Notes: a model not told the origin generated them from the sequence alone. DNA of 64,000 bases from QHXW01 sp035297145 (GCA_035297145.1 DATGZN010000011.1:19522-83521); one strand, 5' to 3'; counted from the first letter of the stretch, positions 1 to 10,121 are shown. Made by a program: numbers and translations.

Positions 1-63
1 CGGCAGTTGTGTCCAAGCTTTGAAGCGTTTCTCATTAATTAAGCTTCTGCTCAAGGTCTGCGA

Positions 64-360
64 CTAACCATGCTGGTTGCTGGCCCCAAACAAGGCGCTC
101 GTCAACAAGGCGATATCTTCTCTGAAGTTTCGCCACCCTTCTAGAGCGCCGGCAACCACGCCCCAACTTTCACCGTCGGCCCGACGGATACCACCCGACT
201 GGAATCTTTTCTCACGATGGCCAGTTTCAGCAGCATCGTCGGCGAGTTCATGAACGCCCGCTATTCCGAAATGCTGCAAAACGCTGGTCAAGGCCGAGGC
301 GTGCTGGCTTATAGTCTTCGTGTTCGATTCCAGCACGGCGACCTTTTTGAACCAAACCAA
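64..360 (-). CDS. Possible small hypothetical protein (98 aa)
   Basis: This open frame starts at a TTG with a GGGAAG stretch about ten bases upstream. Its codons show moderately GC-rich third positions, which is the main reason to list it. The product is soluble-looking, with no signal peptide, membrane segment or motif I recognise. There is no operon context because it stands alone at the window edge. It could equally be non-coding, so treat it as tentative. Confidence 0.28.
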   Translation of the reverse strand: MVWFKKVAVLESNTKTISQHASALTSVLQHFGIAGVHELADDAAETGHREKRFQSGGIRRADGESWGVVAGALEGWRNFREDIALLTSALFGASNQHG

Positions 361-471
361 ACAGCGCTTCCCATCCGGGCACCCTGACTATTCGACTGTG
401 CGAGGGACACCACTTTGTGGTACCTTACCTGGACGTGAGTTGAGCACGGGCATTGAAGAAGGGAGTGTCGA

Positions 472-963
472 ATGGCTATCGTTATCGTCCATTTTGAAGA
501 ATTCCTTCAATTTGTGTGCTGGACAGCTATCCCACCTGGCAACGTTGGGCTTCCAGCTCCACTATGTGAGGGCTCAAACGGTTACTTTACGGCCTTGCGG
601 ATTAAGGACGTTGAGGTAGTGCAAGGCTCTTCGTTTTCTTTCGATCCGCGGAAGATATTTGCTTCGTCGGCTGGGAAGGAGGGAACTACAGATCCCCCCC
701 TCTTTCCAAATCCAGAAAAAAACATCGCGACGGTTGACATCGATCCGACCAAAGGTCTGACATTCAAAGGGTCGGGGAAGGCACCGATGGTGCTTGTCCG
801 GGACGTCTTCGTCAAGGGTCACACCGTGCCGGGCGTGGGTGTCGCCGGGCCGCCTGCCGGCGCAGTGACGGCGTTCAGCTATGATTCTAAGCACGACACC
901 GTACTTTTCAATAACACAGGCCCTGTCCCCGTGCCGGCTCACAATGAGGCGTCCACCCTTTGA
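472..963 (+). CDS. Hypothetical protein (163 aa)
   Basis: The ATG is preceded by a good ribosome binding site (AAGGGAG about seven bases upstream), which supports this start. The product has a hydrophobic N-terminal stretch and then a beta-rich, Gly/Val/Pro-rich body, without cysteine pairs or metal motifs. I do not recognise a family. It is isolated: the next recognisable gene begins about 500 bases downstream. The region is lower in GC than the flanking permease gene, which could fit an accessory or recently acquired segment, but that is an inference. Confidence 0.5.
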   Translation: MAIVIVHFEEFLQFVCWTAIPPGNVGLPAPLCEGSNGYFTALRIKDVEVVQGSSFSFDPRKIFASSAGKEGTTDPPLFPNPEKNIATVDIDPTKGLTFKGSGKAPMVLVRDVFVKGHTVPGVGVAGPPAGAVTAFSYDSKHDTVLFNNTGPVPVPAHNEASTL

Positions 964-1490
964 CCTCGGGGCCCCTTCCACTTCGCCGGACGTAACCTCC
1001 TGTCCGGCTAATCCGCCGCGCCCCGGCCCGCTGGCTTTCTCTTGACAAACCGATGAACAGACACGGAAATGCCGCAGATTTTGTTGGCGTTTCCGTTTCG
1101 TTTCACAATCGGTAAGTTTTGCAACGTGCACGTGAGGTCCTGAAAACAAGGGGTTCCAGCGTTGCAAAGGTCAGTCGCAAAATGGAGCCCGAAAAGGGGC
1201 TTCCGACAGCCGGTCGTTGATGTTGGCAGTGTTGCGAAACTCTGTTGCAAAAAGTCGAGCAAGGTACTTGGCTGGCTGGTCGCCAAGCCGCGGATGTGGT
1301 TTCTCGGCCACGACCGATGCCGTGGGTAATCAGCCGATCCGGACGTCGATGACCTGATTGACCGCCGTCTAAAACTCAAGCTTTCATCCGACAGCGCGGC
1401 GGCCAAGGTCCAGTCTAAGCTATAAGGGTTTAGTTCGTTCGGGCCCGCGGGTCATGCCTTACTCCGGTATGCCCTCGCAAACGTGAACCC
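964..1490. other. Intergenic region without a convincing gene
   Basis: Open frames on either strand here have unlikely composition (Arg/Ser-rich shadow translations) and no ribosome binding sites. Near 1351-1423 the plus strand holds a short protein-like tail (about 30 codons, rich in Asp, Leu and Lys, ending in TAA) with a stop codon directly upstream. It may be the remnant of a decayed gene. No RNA gene was recognised. Confidence 0.4.
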
Positions 1491-3945
1491 ATGATAGAAA
1501 CCCTGCTCCAGGATCTTCGTTATGCCCTTCGCACCGTTCGCTTGAATCCCGCGTTCACCATCACCGCCGTTGCCGCTCTCGCGCTGGGTATCGGCGCGAA
1601 CACGGCGATCTTTTCGGTGGTGAACACGGTCCTGCTCAAGCCGCTCGCGTACCCGGACCCCGATCGCATCGTGCAATTCATGCTCATCCGATCCGGCGCA
1701 GCCTGGGTAGGCGCCTCGCCGACAAAATTCAACCTTTGGCGCGACGAGACCCGCGTGCTGCAGGATATTTCGGCGTATCGCGTCGGCGTCGTCAACCTGA
1801 CCGGCGGCGCTTACCCCGAGCAGGTCGCTATGGCGCAAGTCAGCGCCGATACCTTCCGCCTCTTCGGCGCACCCATCGAGCAAGGGCGCACATTCACCGT
1901 CGAAGAAGACCGGCCGGGCGGCCCTCACGTCGCCGTCATCAGCCATGGCCTCTGGCAGCGGCGCTTTGGCGGAGATGACGGAACGATCGGGAAGAGTATC
2001 GCGCTCGGCGATGAGCCTTACGTCATCATCGGGGTCCTGGGTCCCGGTTTCGATTTCGATAGCGATCCGCCACCCGACGTCTGGACTCCCTTTCAGCTTG
2101 ACCCCAATAGCACCGATCAGGCTCACTACTTCTCGGCAGCGGCGCGTCTCAAGCCGGGCGTGACTATCGCCATGGCCAATGCGCAACTGCAGCTCGCCGC
2201 GGAACAGTTCCACCTCAAATATCCAAACGGTTTGGGCACGCGGGACGGTTTCGCCATGCAACCGCTTCGCGAGCGCATGGTCGGTGAGGTGCGTCCGTCG
2301 CTCCTGATCCTTCACCGGCGCCGTAAGCCTGGTGCTCCTCATAGCCTGCGCCAACGTCGCCACCCTGCTTCTGATTCGCGCTACCGGAAGAAAACGCGAG
2401 ATCGCCGTCCGCGCGGCGCTGGGCGCCAGCCGCTCACGCATCATTCGCCAACTGCTCACAGAGAGCGCGGTGCTCTCTGCCATTGCCGGCATGCTCGGCT
2501 TGGCGTTGGGCATGTGGGGCGTACACGCGCTGCTCGCCATGAATCCCGGTGACATGCCGCTCATCGGAGGCCGCGGCGCGGCCGTGACAGTGGATTGGCG
2601 CGTGGCCTTCTTTACGGTGCTGGCATCGCTCGTCACTGGGATTATCTGCGGATTGATGCCCGCACTTCAGGCCTCCCGTGGCGATCTCAACACGCCTCTC
2701 AAAGAGAGCGGACGCTCTGGAACGGGCTTGCGGCAGAATCGCGCGCGCTCCGTGCTCGTCGTCTGCGAAACCGCACTCGCCCTGATTCTCCTAATTGGGT
2801 CGGCTCTGCTGATTCGCTCCTTCATCGCGCTGCGCGCGGTCAATCGCGGCTTTGAAACGCATAACGTGCTGACGCTCCGCATGTCACTCGCCGGCACGCA
2901 TTTCGACAACACCCGCGCTGTCGGCCAACTGGTTCGTGAAGCAACCCGGCGCATGGACACGTTGCCCGGCGTGATCGCTTCCGGCGCCACCTCAGCGGTG
3001 CCACTGGAAATCGGTTCCGGCCTTCCCTTCGACATCGTTGGGCGCTCGCTGGCGCAGGGCCCGGTGCGGGTCGGTTGGACGAGCGTCTCACCCGGCTATT
3101 TTGACGTGTTCCGGGTTGCCATCCGCCGCGGTCGCGGATTCACGGATCGTGACAGCCATGCCGCCCCAGGCGTGGCCATCATCAATCAGACCATGGCGCG
3201 CATGTTCTGGCCCGGGCGCGATCCCATTGGAGACCGCATCATCATCGGCAAAGGATATGGCCCTGGATTCGACGAACCGGCGCGCGAGATTGTCGGCATC
3301 TCCGCCGACATTCACGATGAAGAATTGAGCAGCGCACCAAGACCGATGACATACGTGCCCATGGCACAGGTGGCGGATGGCATTGCCGGCCTGTTTTCCC
3401 GTGTCATGCCGATCGCTTGGGTGGTGCGCACGCGGGTTGCGCCGCAATCCTTGCGTTCCGCCATCGAAACCGAATTGCGCCGGGCGAGCGGCGGGCTGCC
3501 GGTTGCGGGTGTCGAATCGATGGACGAAGTCACCGCACGGTCAACGGCGCGCTCCGATTTCAATACGCTGATGATGAACATCTTTGGCGGCGCGGCATTG
3601 CTGCTCGCCGCCATCGGAATGTACGGATTGATGGCTTATTCCGTTGAGCAGCGCACGCCGGAAATGGGAATCCGCCAAGCGCTGGGCGCCGATTCCAGTA
3701 GTGTGCGGAACATGGTGGTCTTCGAGGGAATGCGCCTGGCGCTGATCGGCATTTTCATCGGTTCGGCTGGGGCATTCATTCTGGCGCGATTGATGACCGG
3801 GTTTCTGTTCGGCGTCACACCGTGGGATCCAATGGTCTCCGCCACTGTCCCAGCTCTCGTGAGCGTGGTGGCTTTACTCGCAGTCTGGCTTCCCGCCCGG
3901 CGCGCGGCGCGTATCGATCCGGCCGCGGCGCTCCGCCACTCCTGA
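1491..3945 (+). pseudogene. ADOP-type MacB/FtsX permease, frameshifted
   Basis: An ABC-type permease of the acidobacterial duplicated orphan permease family. It has a first transmembrane helix, a MacB-like periplasmic core, a three-helix FtsX domain, then a second core-plus-FtsX copy. Residues 1-273 lie in one frame (1491 to about 2311) and the rest in another (from about 2312, with the conserved IACANVATLLL helix just after). Around 2311-2313 the sequence reads ATCCTTCACC, where ATCCTCACC would keep the frame, so one extra base explains the break. The joined product would be about 817 residues, like the other stand-alone ADOP gene at 12408-14864. It lacks the N-terminal prefix domain of the PadR-linked copies. 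No ATPase gene is nearby. It may be a genuine pseudogene or an assembly error. Confidence 0.85.
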
Positions 3946-3969
3946 CAGTCAAGTCAGCGCGGCGTTCCT

Positions 3970-4014
3970 GTAGCGCGGGGGTACCGCGCCGTTTGCGGGA
4001 CACCCGCGGCTTTT
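3970..4014 (+). repeat. GTAG-headed REP-like palindrome, copy A
   Basis: A short GC-rich element between the convergent ends of the ADOP gene and the sortase gene. It begins GTAG and has two adjacent hairpins: stem GCGCGG/CCGCGC with loop GGGTA, then stem GCGGG/CCCGC with loop ACA. Almost the same sequence recurs at 57620 and, diverged, at 63590 and (inverted) 63650. A 5' GTAG followed by a palindrome is the recognised form of REP elements mobilised by RAYT transposases. It may also act as a terminator for both genes. Confidence 0.8.
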
Positions 4015-4020
4015 CTCAAG

Positions 4021-4710
4021 CTACCCGCGCGAGCGCACAGCGTGCACGATGAAGCGCTCGGGCGCCGGTCCCAGGTAGTGGAAAGGGTAGCAAGTGACCA
4101 GGGTGAGGGAAGGTTCCGCGGAGTTAGCCAGGACGCGGGTATCGTGCGGAGTAACCACTTCGCACGATTTCACGCGGTACTCATAGGATCCGCTGAGCGT
4201 GGTGAGCACAATGGCGTCGCCCGGCTGGACGCCTCGCAAGCCGCGGAAGAAGGTATCGCGGTGCCCGGCGAGTCCGACATTTCCCAGGTTTCCTGGAAGC
4301 GCGGTGCCTGGAACGTGTCCTACCGCGACCGCCAGTGTCCGCTGCGAGACACCTTCCAGAATCATGGTTTTCAGCCCAATGCGCGGAATTTCGATTCGTC
4401 CGACGATTGAGCCGCCACCCGCGCCATCGAAACCGAGGCCGGGCGGCTTGACGCTCCCTAGCACGGGCGCAGAGGGCAGTTCGTCCCCCGCGGTTGAGAA
4501 CGATACGGCTTGCGTCACGAATTCGCGATAGGAAACCGGACCGCCTTCCAGTTCCTGCTCGAAGGCCCAATTCTCGTATGCCTGGAAAAACCAGGCCTGC
4601 GCAAGAAGGGCCGCGCACAATCCCATCGATGCAAAACCCAGCCCGAAACACAGCCGTTCCGTGCGCCGCAGCAGCGATTTTGTAAATCGCAGGCGAACCC
4701 GCAGACTCAC
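4021..4710 (-). CDS. Class D-type sortase
   Basis: A cysteine transpeptidase that cleaves a sorting signal and anchors or joins the substrate outside the cytoplasmic membrane. The 229-residue product has one N-terminal membrane anchor (about residues 21-42) and a sortase fold with visible catalytic residues His150 (AGHRDTFF), Cys207 (TLVTCYPF) and Arg219 (PERFIVHA). The GTG start overlaps the TGA of the upstream gene in the sequence GTGA, so the two are translationally coupled. That upstream gene ends in an LPKTA-type sorting signal, and LPxTA is a pentapeptide associated with class D enzymes. Sortases are uncommon in diderms and usually come as such dedicated pairs. The substrate link is inferred from this context. 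Confidence 0.93.
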   Translation of the reverse strand: MSLRVRLRFTKSLLRRTERLCFGLGFASMGLCAALLAQAWFFQAYENWAFEQELEGGPVSYREFVTQAVSFSTAGDELPSAPVLGSVKPPGLGFDGAGGGSIVGRIEIPRIGLKTMILEGVSQRTLAVAVGHVPGTALPGNLGNVGLAGHRDTFFRGLRGVQPGDAIVLTTLSGSYEYRVKSCEVVTPHDTRVLANSAEPSLTLVTCYPFHYLGPAPERFIVHAVRSRG

Positions 4711-5474
4711 CTTCGCTCCAACCGCAAGGCCAGTATTCGCAGCAGCGCACCCGCGAAAATGCCCAGCATGCCCAGCGTCGCGAACAGTGCCAGGTAGCTT
4801 GCCGTCTTAGGCAAACTCGCGGCAATCATCTGCGGTTCACGCGCCCGCGCCCGGCTCTGGATCGGAGACGGCGCGTTTACCGCGGTTGGAATTGCTTTTG
4901 GCAGAGGAGCGGGTCTGGGCGGCACGACCAGTGCGCTCGGTGCAGCGGCAGCCGGCGGCGGCGCGGGCGGGGCCGGGCTCGGTGGGATTGCCGCACTTGC
5001 CAGCTTCCCGAGATCGCCTGGTAGTTCCGGCGGCAACGACAGCACCGCACGGCCCACTGACTTGGCCAGTTCCACCGCCTGCAGCTTCGGATACACAAAC
5101 TCCTGGCCGTAATTCCGGCCGGGCGCAAACCAGATACGCAGCGCCTTCGGCTGCTTAGGGCCCCGTTCAAAGAACGTGAACACCGTCTTGTCGGTGGTCG
5201 GCTGATCGTAGTTCGGCATCGTCAGCAGCGTGGAGAGCAGGCGAGTTTCGTCGCCCGTCCAGAGCTGTACGGTTTCGAAAACATCCAGCACGTTGCGCTG
5301 TGGCTCCCGCTCCACCAGCTTGAAAACATAGTGGCCGGGCTCCAAAATCATGCTGGGGATTTCGAATGGATCGTTGATCGAAAACGGCGTTTGCTTCACC
5401 GGTTCCGCCCCACGCACGTCCACCAACACCGCGAGCGCTATTACTCCGCAGGTGGTCAGTTTCCGCCGATTCAT
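4707..5474 (-). CDS. Secreted protein with LPKTA sorting signal (probable sortase substrate)
   Basis: The chosen ATG at 5474 gives a clean signal peptide (MNRRKLTTCG followed by a hydrophobic stretch ending around RGA). A longer reading from 5582 would add 36 unlikely residues. Residues about 25-150 form a beta-rich domain that I recall from other acidobacterial secreted proteins but cannot name. A proline/alanine-rich linker follows (about 155-205). The C-terminus has LPKTA at about 221-225, a hydrophobic helix of about 23 residues and the positive tail RLERR. That is the complete three-part sorting signal. It overlaps the sortase gene by four bases. Total length is 255 residues. Its function once anchored is unknown. 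Confidence 0.82.
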   Translation of the reverse strand: MNRRKLTTCGVIALAVLVDVRGAEPVKQTPFSINDPFEIPSMILEPGHYVFKLVEREPQRNVLDVFETVQLWTGDETRLLSTLLTMPNYDQPTTDKTVFTFFERGPKQPKALRIWFAPGRNYGQEFVYPKLQAVELAKSVGRAVLSLPPELPGDLGKLASAAIPPSPAPPAPPPAAAAPSALVVPPRPAPLPKAIPTAVNAPSPIQSRARAREPQMIAASLPKTASYLALFATLGMLGIFAGALLRILALRLERR

Positions 5475-5576
5475 ACCGCCGTTACCAAAAGTTAACGCTC
5501 TCAATACTACTACAGTTAGCCACCACCGGCGAGCAACTAGCGATTCGGCGCAAGACTTTGGTACCAATAGACAGAC

Positions 5577-6455
5577 ATGCACATCCGGGAACTTCTCGGG
5601 CGGGGCCGTCCGACGTTTTCGTTCGAGTTTTTTCCGCCCAAAAGCGAGGAGGCGGCAAAACAGCTCGAACAGACCATCGCCGACTTGCAGGAACTCAAAC
5701 CCAGCTTTGTTTCAGTAACTTATGGGGCGGGCGGGTCAACCCGCGAGCGCACCATCGAGGTCGTGACCCGGGTGAAGCGCGAGACCGGAATCGAGGCCAT
5801 GGCGCATCTAACTTGCGTCGGCTCAACGCGCGACGACTTAGCCGCGGTTCTGGACAAAATCCGCTCGGCGGGCATCGAAAACGTCTTGGCTTTGCGTGGT
5901 GACCCGCCAAAAGGCCAGACCGAATTCAAGCCGGTTGAGGGCGGATTCCGGTATGCGGTTGAATTGGTGAACTTTATCCGCGAGCGGCACGATTCGGCCC
6001 TGTGCCTGGGCGGCGCCGCCTATCCGGAGAAGCACCCCGAGTGCGGGAACCCGGCGGTTGACCTGATGAACCTCAAGCGTAAAGTCGAGGCGGGATTGGA
6101 CTTCGTGATTACTCAGCTCTTCTTCGACAACCGGCGTTATTTCGAATTTATCGAAAGAGCACGCCACGTTGGCATTCAGGCACCGATCATCCCCGGCATC
6201 ATGCCCATTACGAACGCTTCACAAGCTGAGCGCTTCGGGGCCACCATTCCTTTCCCGTTGGCTGAGGAACTCGACCGAAGGCGCGACGACCCTTGCGCCG
6301 TTTTGGAGCTAGGTGTCGCCCACGCAACCGCGCAATGCATCGAGCTACTGGAGCGAGGTGTACCGGGCATCCACTTCTACACCCTGAACCGAAGCACCGC
6401 GACCCGAGAGATTTACACAGCGCTGCAAGCCGCCGGGTACGCTCCACACCACTGA
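5577..6455 (+). CDS. metF: 5,10-Methylenetetrahydrofolate reductase
   Basis: A cytoplasmic FAD enzyme that reduces 5,10-methylene-THF to 5-methyl-THF and so supplies the methyl group for methionine synthesis. At 292 residues it has the usual bacterial length. Diagnostic stretches are the N-terminal FSFEFFPPK, VSVTYGAGGSTR (residues about 43-54), LALRGDPP and DFVITQLFFDN, followed by the PGIMPI segment, together spanning the TIM barrel. It is divergent from the sortase-substrate gene with about 100 bases between the starts. The next gene, an Oar-like receptor, follows after 86 bases and is probably a separate unit. Confidence 0.96.
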   Translation: MHIRELLGRGRPTFSFEFFPPKSEEAAKQLEQTIADLQELKPSFVSVTYGAGGSTRERTIEVVTRVKRETGIEAMAHLTCVGSTRDDLAAVLDKIRSAGIENVLALRGDPPKGQTEFKPVEGGFRYAVELVNFIRERHDSALCLGGAAYPEKHPECGNPAVDLMNLKRKVEAGLDFVITQLFFDNRRYFEFIERARHVGIQAPIIPGIMPITNASQAERFGATIPFPLAEELDRRRDDPCAVLELGVAHATAQCIELLERGVPGIHFYTLNRSTATREIYTALQAAGYAPHH

Positions 6456-6541
6456 CAAGTTGTGTCTCAATTGGCCTCTTGAATAGCGGCAGGATTCATG
6501 ACATGCTATTCGTAATCTGTTCACAGTACAGGAGGGTCTAG

Positions 6542-9500
6542 ATGCAAAGCAGTAGCCGTTCGACGTGTGTTCTACTACTCGCGCTGTCAGCGCTGGTTGG
6601 CTCGACCGTTGTCCGGGCTGATGTCACGGGTTCTATTTTAGGCGTGGTTCGCGATAAGTCACAGGCCGTCGTGGCCGGAGTGCAGATTGTCGCGACAAAT
6701 GCGGAAACCAACCTCACTCGCGACACGGTGTCCGGACCGGACGGGTCCTATCGCTTGCTGGCCCTGCCAGCGGGAACCTACAAAGTCACTGCGACCGCTT
6801 CGGGATTTCAACAGTACACGACCACCGGTATTGATGTGAAGGTCAACGACCAATTGCGCATTGACATTACGCTTGAGGTCGGCAGTGTACAACAAGAGGT
6901 CAGCGTTTCTGCCAATGCAGTTCAGGTGGAGACGGCCAGTACACAACTCGGCGACGTGATCGAGTCTAAGAAGATGCTGGCGCTGCCGCTTAACGGGCGC
7001 AGCTACATCGATCTGCTCGGCTTGCAGGCCGGTGTTGCTCCCACTACAGCGAACACGATCGGTGGCGACCGGCCCGTATCCGGCATGTTGTCTACGGGAA
7101 ACGTCTCGGTCAACGGCCAGCGTGAGACCGCGAACGCCTTCCTGGTGAATGGCGGCGACGTCAGCGAAGGCCGCGATCTGGGCGCCGGGCTCATTCCGAA
7201 CCTGGATTCCATCGAGGAGTTCCGCCTCATCACCAATAGTTTCGACGCTGAGTATGGAAAGTTCAGCGGGGCGGTTATGAACGCGATCACCAAGTCCGGC
7301 ACAAACGCAATTCATGGTGATGTTTTCGAATTCTTGCGAAACAACGATTTCGACGCTCGCAACTTTTTCGATCCAACGCTCGCGGAACTGCGTCGCAACC
7401 AGTTCGGATATACGGCGGGCGGTCCGGCCTGGAAAAATCGGCTGTTCTGGTTCACGGATTATCAGGGTACCCGCCAAGTGCAAGGCGCCAGCACGGGCAT
7501 TGTAGCGGTGCCGACCACGGCGGAGCGCGCCGGTCAGTTCAATCCCGCCTCGTTGACGGGCGTAATCGATGGTCCTTACTGGGCGCAGGTGCTCTCGCAG
7601 CGCCTGGGTTACGGAGTCTCTGTCGGTGAACCCTACAGTTCCGCAGGCTGCACTCTAACATCAGATTGCGTCTTCCCCGGAGGAGTAATCCCACAGCGTG
7701 CCTTTGACAAGGCCGCCGTAGGAACCATGCCGTATATTCCCCTGGGGAATCTCAACCCCAGCCTAGGTGTATACGCCAATGACAGCCAGAAGAACACGGT
7801 CCGCGATGACAAGATCGGCGAACGCGTGGACTTTGTCAACCAGACGACCGGCAACTGGTCGTGGTACTACCACTTTGATGATTCGACCGCTGGCAGTGCC
7901 CTATCGTCAGGCGCATCGAGCGTTGCCGGATTCCCGTCCACCACGCCCACTCGAGCTCAACAGATCGTAATGAGCAACACGAAGACATTCGGACCAACGG
8001 CGGTGAATGAAGCGCGCGTCAGTTTTTTCCGCACGTCGACGGACACCAATAAACCTGCGGGGGGCTTTGCTCAGCTCTCCAGTCTCGGTTTTGTCACTGG
8101 CGTGGGAAGTTTGGGTATCGTCCCTTCGGGACCGCCGGGATTCCCGCAGACGGTACCACCGCTATACTTCACCCAGCTTGGTCTGAACGTCGGTGTAAAT
8201 ACTCTCACGACCGGCCAGCCGAACAACACGTGGATGTTGACCGACGGCTTTTCGAAAATAATGGGCGATCACGCCCTCAAGTTTGGCGGCGAATTCCGTT
8301 ATTTGCAGATCAATGAACGGAACGTTTGCGCACCGAACGGCGATTTCACTTTTGACGGCACCGTGACGGGCGTCGACTTCGCAGACTATTTGCTCGGGGC
8401 GCCGACCGCTAGTGGTGGTTACAACCAATGCAGCATGCAGTTCCTGGATTCTCGCACGCGCTACGGCGGCGCTTATGCTCAAGACCAGTGGAAGGTAAAG
8501 CCGAACTTTACGCTGAACCTCGGCGTGCGCTGGGAGGTCAGCATGCCCTGGTACGACACGCAAGGAAAGATCGAGACTATTGTTGCCGGCGAGCAATCCA
8601 CGCAATTTCCTACCGCGCCACTGGCCTGGGTGGTGCCCGGCGATCCGGGAATACCGAGCACTCTGTCTCACACGCGGTATGACAATTTCGCTCCTCGTGT
8701 GGGCTTGGCATATTCGCCCGGGTTTACGGACGGGATTCTGCACAAAGTCTTTGGGGGTCCCGGCAAGACGAGCATTCGCGCCGCATATGGAATCTACTAC
8801 ACCTCGATCGAAGATCTGAACCTGTTCTATGAGGTGGGCGACGCGCCGTTCGGCCTTTATTGGACGAGCCCGGTGGCGGTAACGATGGACGAGCCATGGC
8901 GCAACCGCCAGAACGGGCAGTCAATAGGGCAGCGTTTCCCGTTCACGTTCCCCATTCCCGGCAGCCCGGCCAACCAAACACTCAACTATGCGCAGTTTGA
9001 GCCGCTATCTGGCTCGCCCGGTTACAAACCTGGTAACAAATTGCCTTACGCCGAGCACATGAACCTGTCCTTACAACGCGAGATTTCCAAGTCTACGGTG
9101 CTGACGCTCGCCTATGTGGGAACCCAAGGCCATCAGCTCATTTCGCAATACGACGCAAACCCCGGCACTCCGGCGTTGTGTATGCAGTTGAACGCCGAGG
9201 GCGCAACTCCAACCTGTGGTCCCAACGGAGAGCAAACTACGTATACTCTTCCGAACGGGAGCCATGTCCTCGGAACCAGGCTCAATCTGCTCACGCCGGC
9301 GTATGGCGGTGTGCTGGAGCCTGCTTTTGGCAGCGGCAATTCCTACACTGCCAATATTTCCAATTCGAATTACAATGCGGGCGAGATCACCGTGGAACGC
9401 AAAGCCGCTGACGTCACTTTCTTAGCGGCCTATACATTTTCCAAGGCGATCGATAATGCTTCGGGGTTTGGGGACTGGGTGAATTTCTCGAATTTTCGGC

Positions 9501-10063
9501 TCAGCCGGGCGCTGTCGGCGTACGACGTCACCCATAACTTCGTAGCCAGCTACACGTGGGCCGTGCCGTTTGACCGGGCATTCGGCACGCTGTCGAAGCG
9601 TTTGACCCAAGGTTGGAACTTGAACGGGATCACTCGTTTTTCGACAGGCTTTCCAATTTCGCTTAGCCAGGGCGGCGACGTTTCCCTATTCGGCAGCGGT
9701 AACACCGATGTCCCCGATGTAATCAGCGCGGTTGTGACGCAGGATCCCCGGAAGGCCGGCCCGACTGGTCCGAATACGTATTTTCTTCCGGGCTCATTCA
9801 TTTCCGGCCCGGTAGGAACGTTCGGCGATGCGAACCGGCGCTTCTTCCACGGTCCCGGAATCGACAACACCGATTTCGGCGTCTCCAAGCGGATTCCGAT
9901 TACTGAATCCATGGCGGTCGAGATTCGCGGAGAGTTTTTCAATATCTTCAATCACGCGAATTTCAACAACCCGCACGGCAACTTCAGCAGCGGCCTGTTC
10001 GGAATCGTAACCAGCGCCCGGGATCCCCGCATCGGGCAGGTGAGCGCGAAGTTCTACTTCTAG
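6542..10063 (+). CDS. Oar-like TonB-dependent receptor with carboxypeptidase-regulatory domain
   Basis: A large outer-membrane receptor (1173 residues). It has a signal peptide (about 1-26), a carboxypeptidase-regulatory-like beta-sandwich (about 28-115, including the DGSYRLLALPAGTYKV signature), a TonB plug domain with the LPLNGRSY segment near residue 150, and a long beta-barrel ending in an aromatic residue (KFYF), as barrel proteins do. Members of this expanded acidobacterial family resemble Myxococcus Oar and are presumed to take up large substrates, though the substrate is not predictable here. The start has a GGAGGG just upstream. No degradation enzymes or SusD-like partner are next to it. 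A related receptor is frameshifted at 50395-53837. Confidence 0.93.
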   Translation: MQSSSRSTCVLLLALSALVGSTVVRADVTGSILGVVRDKSQAVVAGVQIVATNAETNLTRDTVSGPDGSYRLLALPAGTYKVTATASGFQQYTTTGIDVKVNDQLRIDITLEVGSVQQEVSVSANAVQVETASTQLGDVIESKKMLALPLNGRSYIDLLGLQAGVAPTTANTIGGDRPVSGMLSTGNVSVNGQRETANAFLVNGGDVSEGRDLGAGLIPNLDSIEEFRLITNSFDAEYGKFSGAVMNAITKSGTNAIHGDVFEFLRNNDFDARNFFDPTLAELRRNQFGYTAGGPAWKNRLFWFTDYQGTRQVQGASTGIVAVPTTAERAGQFNPASLTGVIDGPYWAQVLSQRLGYGVSVGEPYSSAGCTLTSDCVFPGGVIPQRAFDKAAVGTMPYIPLGNLNPSLGVYANDSQKNTVRDDKIGERVDFVNQTTGNWSWYYHFDDSTAGSALSSGASSVAGFPSTTPTRAQQIVMSNTKTFGPTAVNEARVSFFRTSTDTNKPAGGFAQLSSLGFVTGVGSLGIVPSGPPGFPQTVPPLYFTQLGLNVGVNTLTTGQPNNTWMLTDGFSKIMGDHALKFGGEFRYLQINERNVCAPNGDFTFDGTVTGVDFADYLLGAPTASGGYNQCSMQFLDSRTRYGGAYAQDQWKVKPNFTLNLGVRWEVSMPWYDTQGKIETIVAGEQSTQFPTAPLAWVVPGDPGIPSTLSHTRYDNFAPRVGLAYSPGFTDGILHKVFGGPGKTSIRAAYGIYYTSIEDLNLFYEVGDAPFGLYWTSPVAVTMDEPWRNRQNGQSIGQRFPFTFPIPGSPANQTLNYAQFEPLSGSPGYKPGNKLPYAEHMNLSLQREISKSTVLTLAYVGTQGHQLISQYDANPGTPALCMQLNAEGATPTCGPNGEQTTYTLPNGSHVLGTRLNLLTPAYGGVLEPAFGSGNSYTANISNSNYNAGEITVERKAADVTFLAAYTFSKAIDNASGFGDWVNFSNFRLSRALSAYDVTHNFVASYTWAVPFDRAFGTLSKRLTQGWNLNGITRFSTGFPISLSQGGDVSLFGSGNTDVPDVISAVVTQDPRKAGPTGPNTYFLPGSFISGPVGTFGDANRRFFHGPGIDNTDFGVSKRIPITESMAVEIRGEFFNIFNHANFNNPHGNFSSGLFGIVTSARDPRIGQVSAKFYF

Positions 10064-10090
10064 GTTCGGGCGCTACAAAGCCTAAGACAA

Positions 10091-10118
10091 GGACAGGCAG
10101 GAATGCCTGTCCTACGCT
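10091..10118 (-). repeat. GTAG-headed palindrome (10.1 kb copy)
   Basis: A perfect 9-bp inverted repeat (GGACAGGCA / TGCCTGTCC, loop GGAA) lies between the receptor gene and the SDR gene. Read on the minus strand it begins GCGTAG, the same GTAG head seen on the other palindromes in this window. It sits only about ten bases before the SDR start codon, so it may limit or shape translation of that gene. A second, partly decayed copy follows the SDR gene at 10898-10916. Confidence 0.75.
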
Positions 10119-10121
10119 TTC

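Noticed and set aside
1008..1406. 132-codon frame on the minus strand
   Set aside because: Its composition is Arg/Ser/Pro-heavy without a ribosome binding site, typical of a non-coding frame in GC-rich DNA.
1452..2636. 394-codon minus-strand frame opposite the first ADOP gene
   Set aside because: The plus-strand translation carries the ADOP family motifs, and the antisense frame has no recognisable domain.
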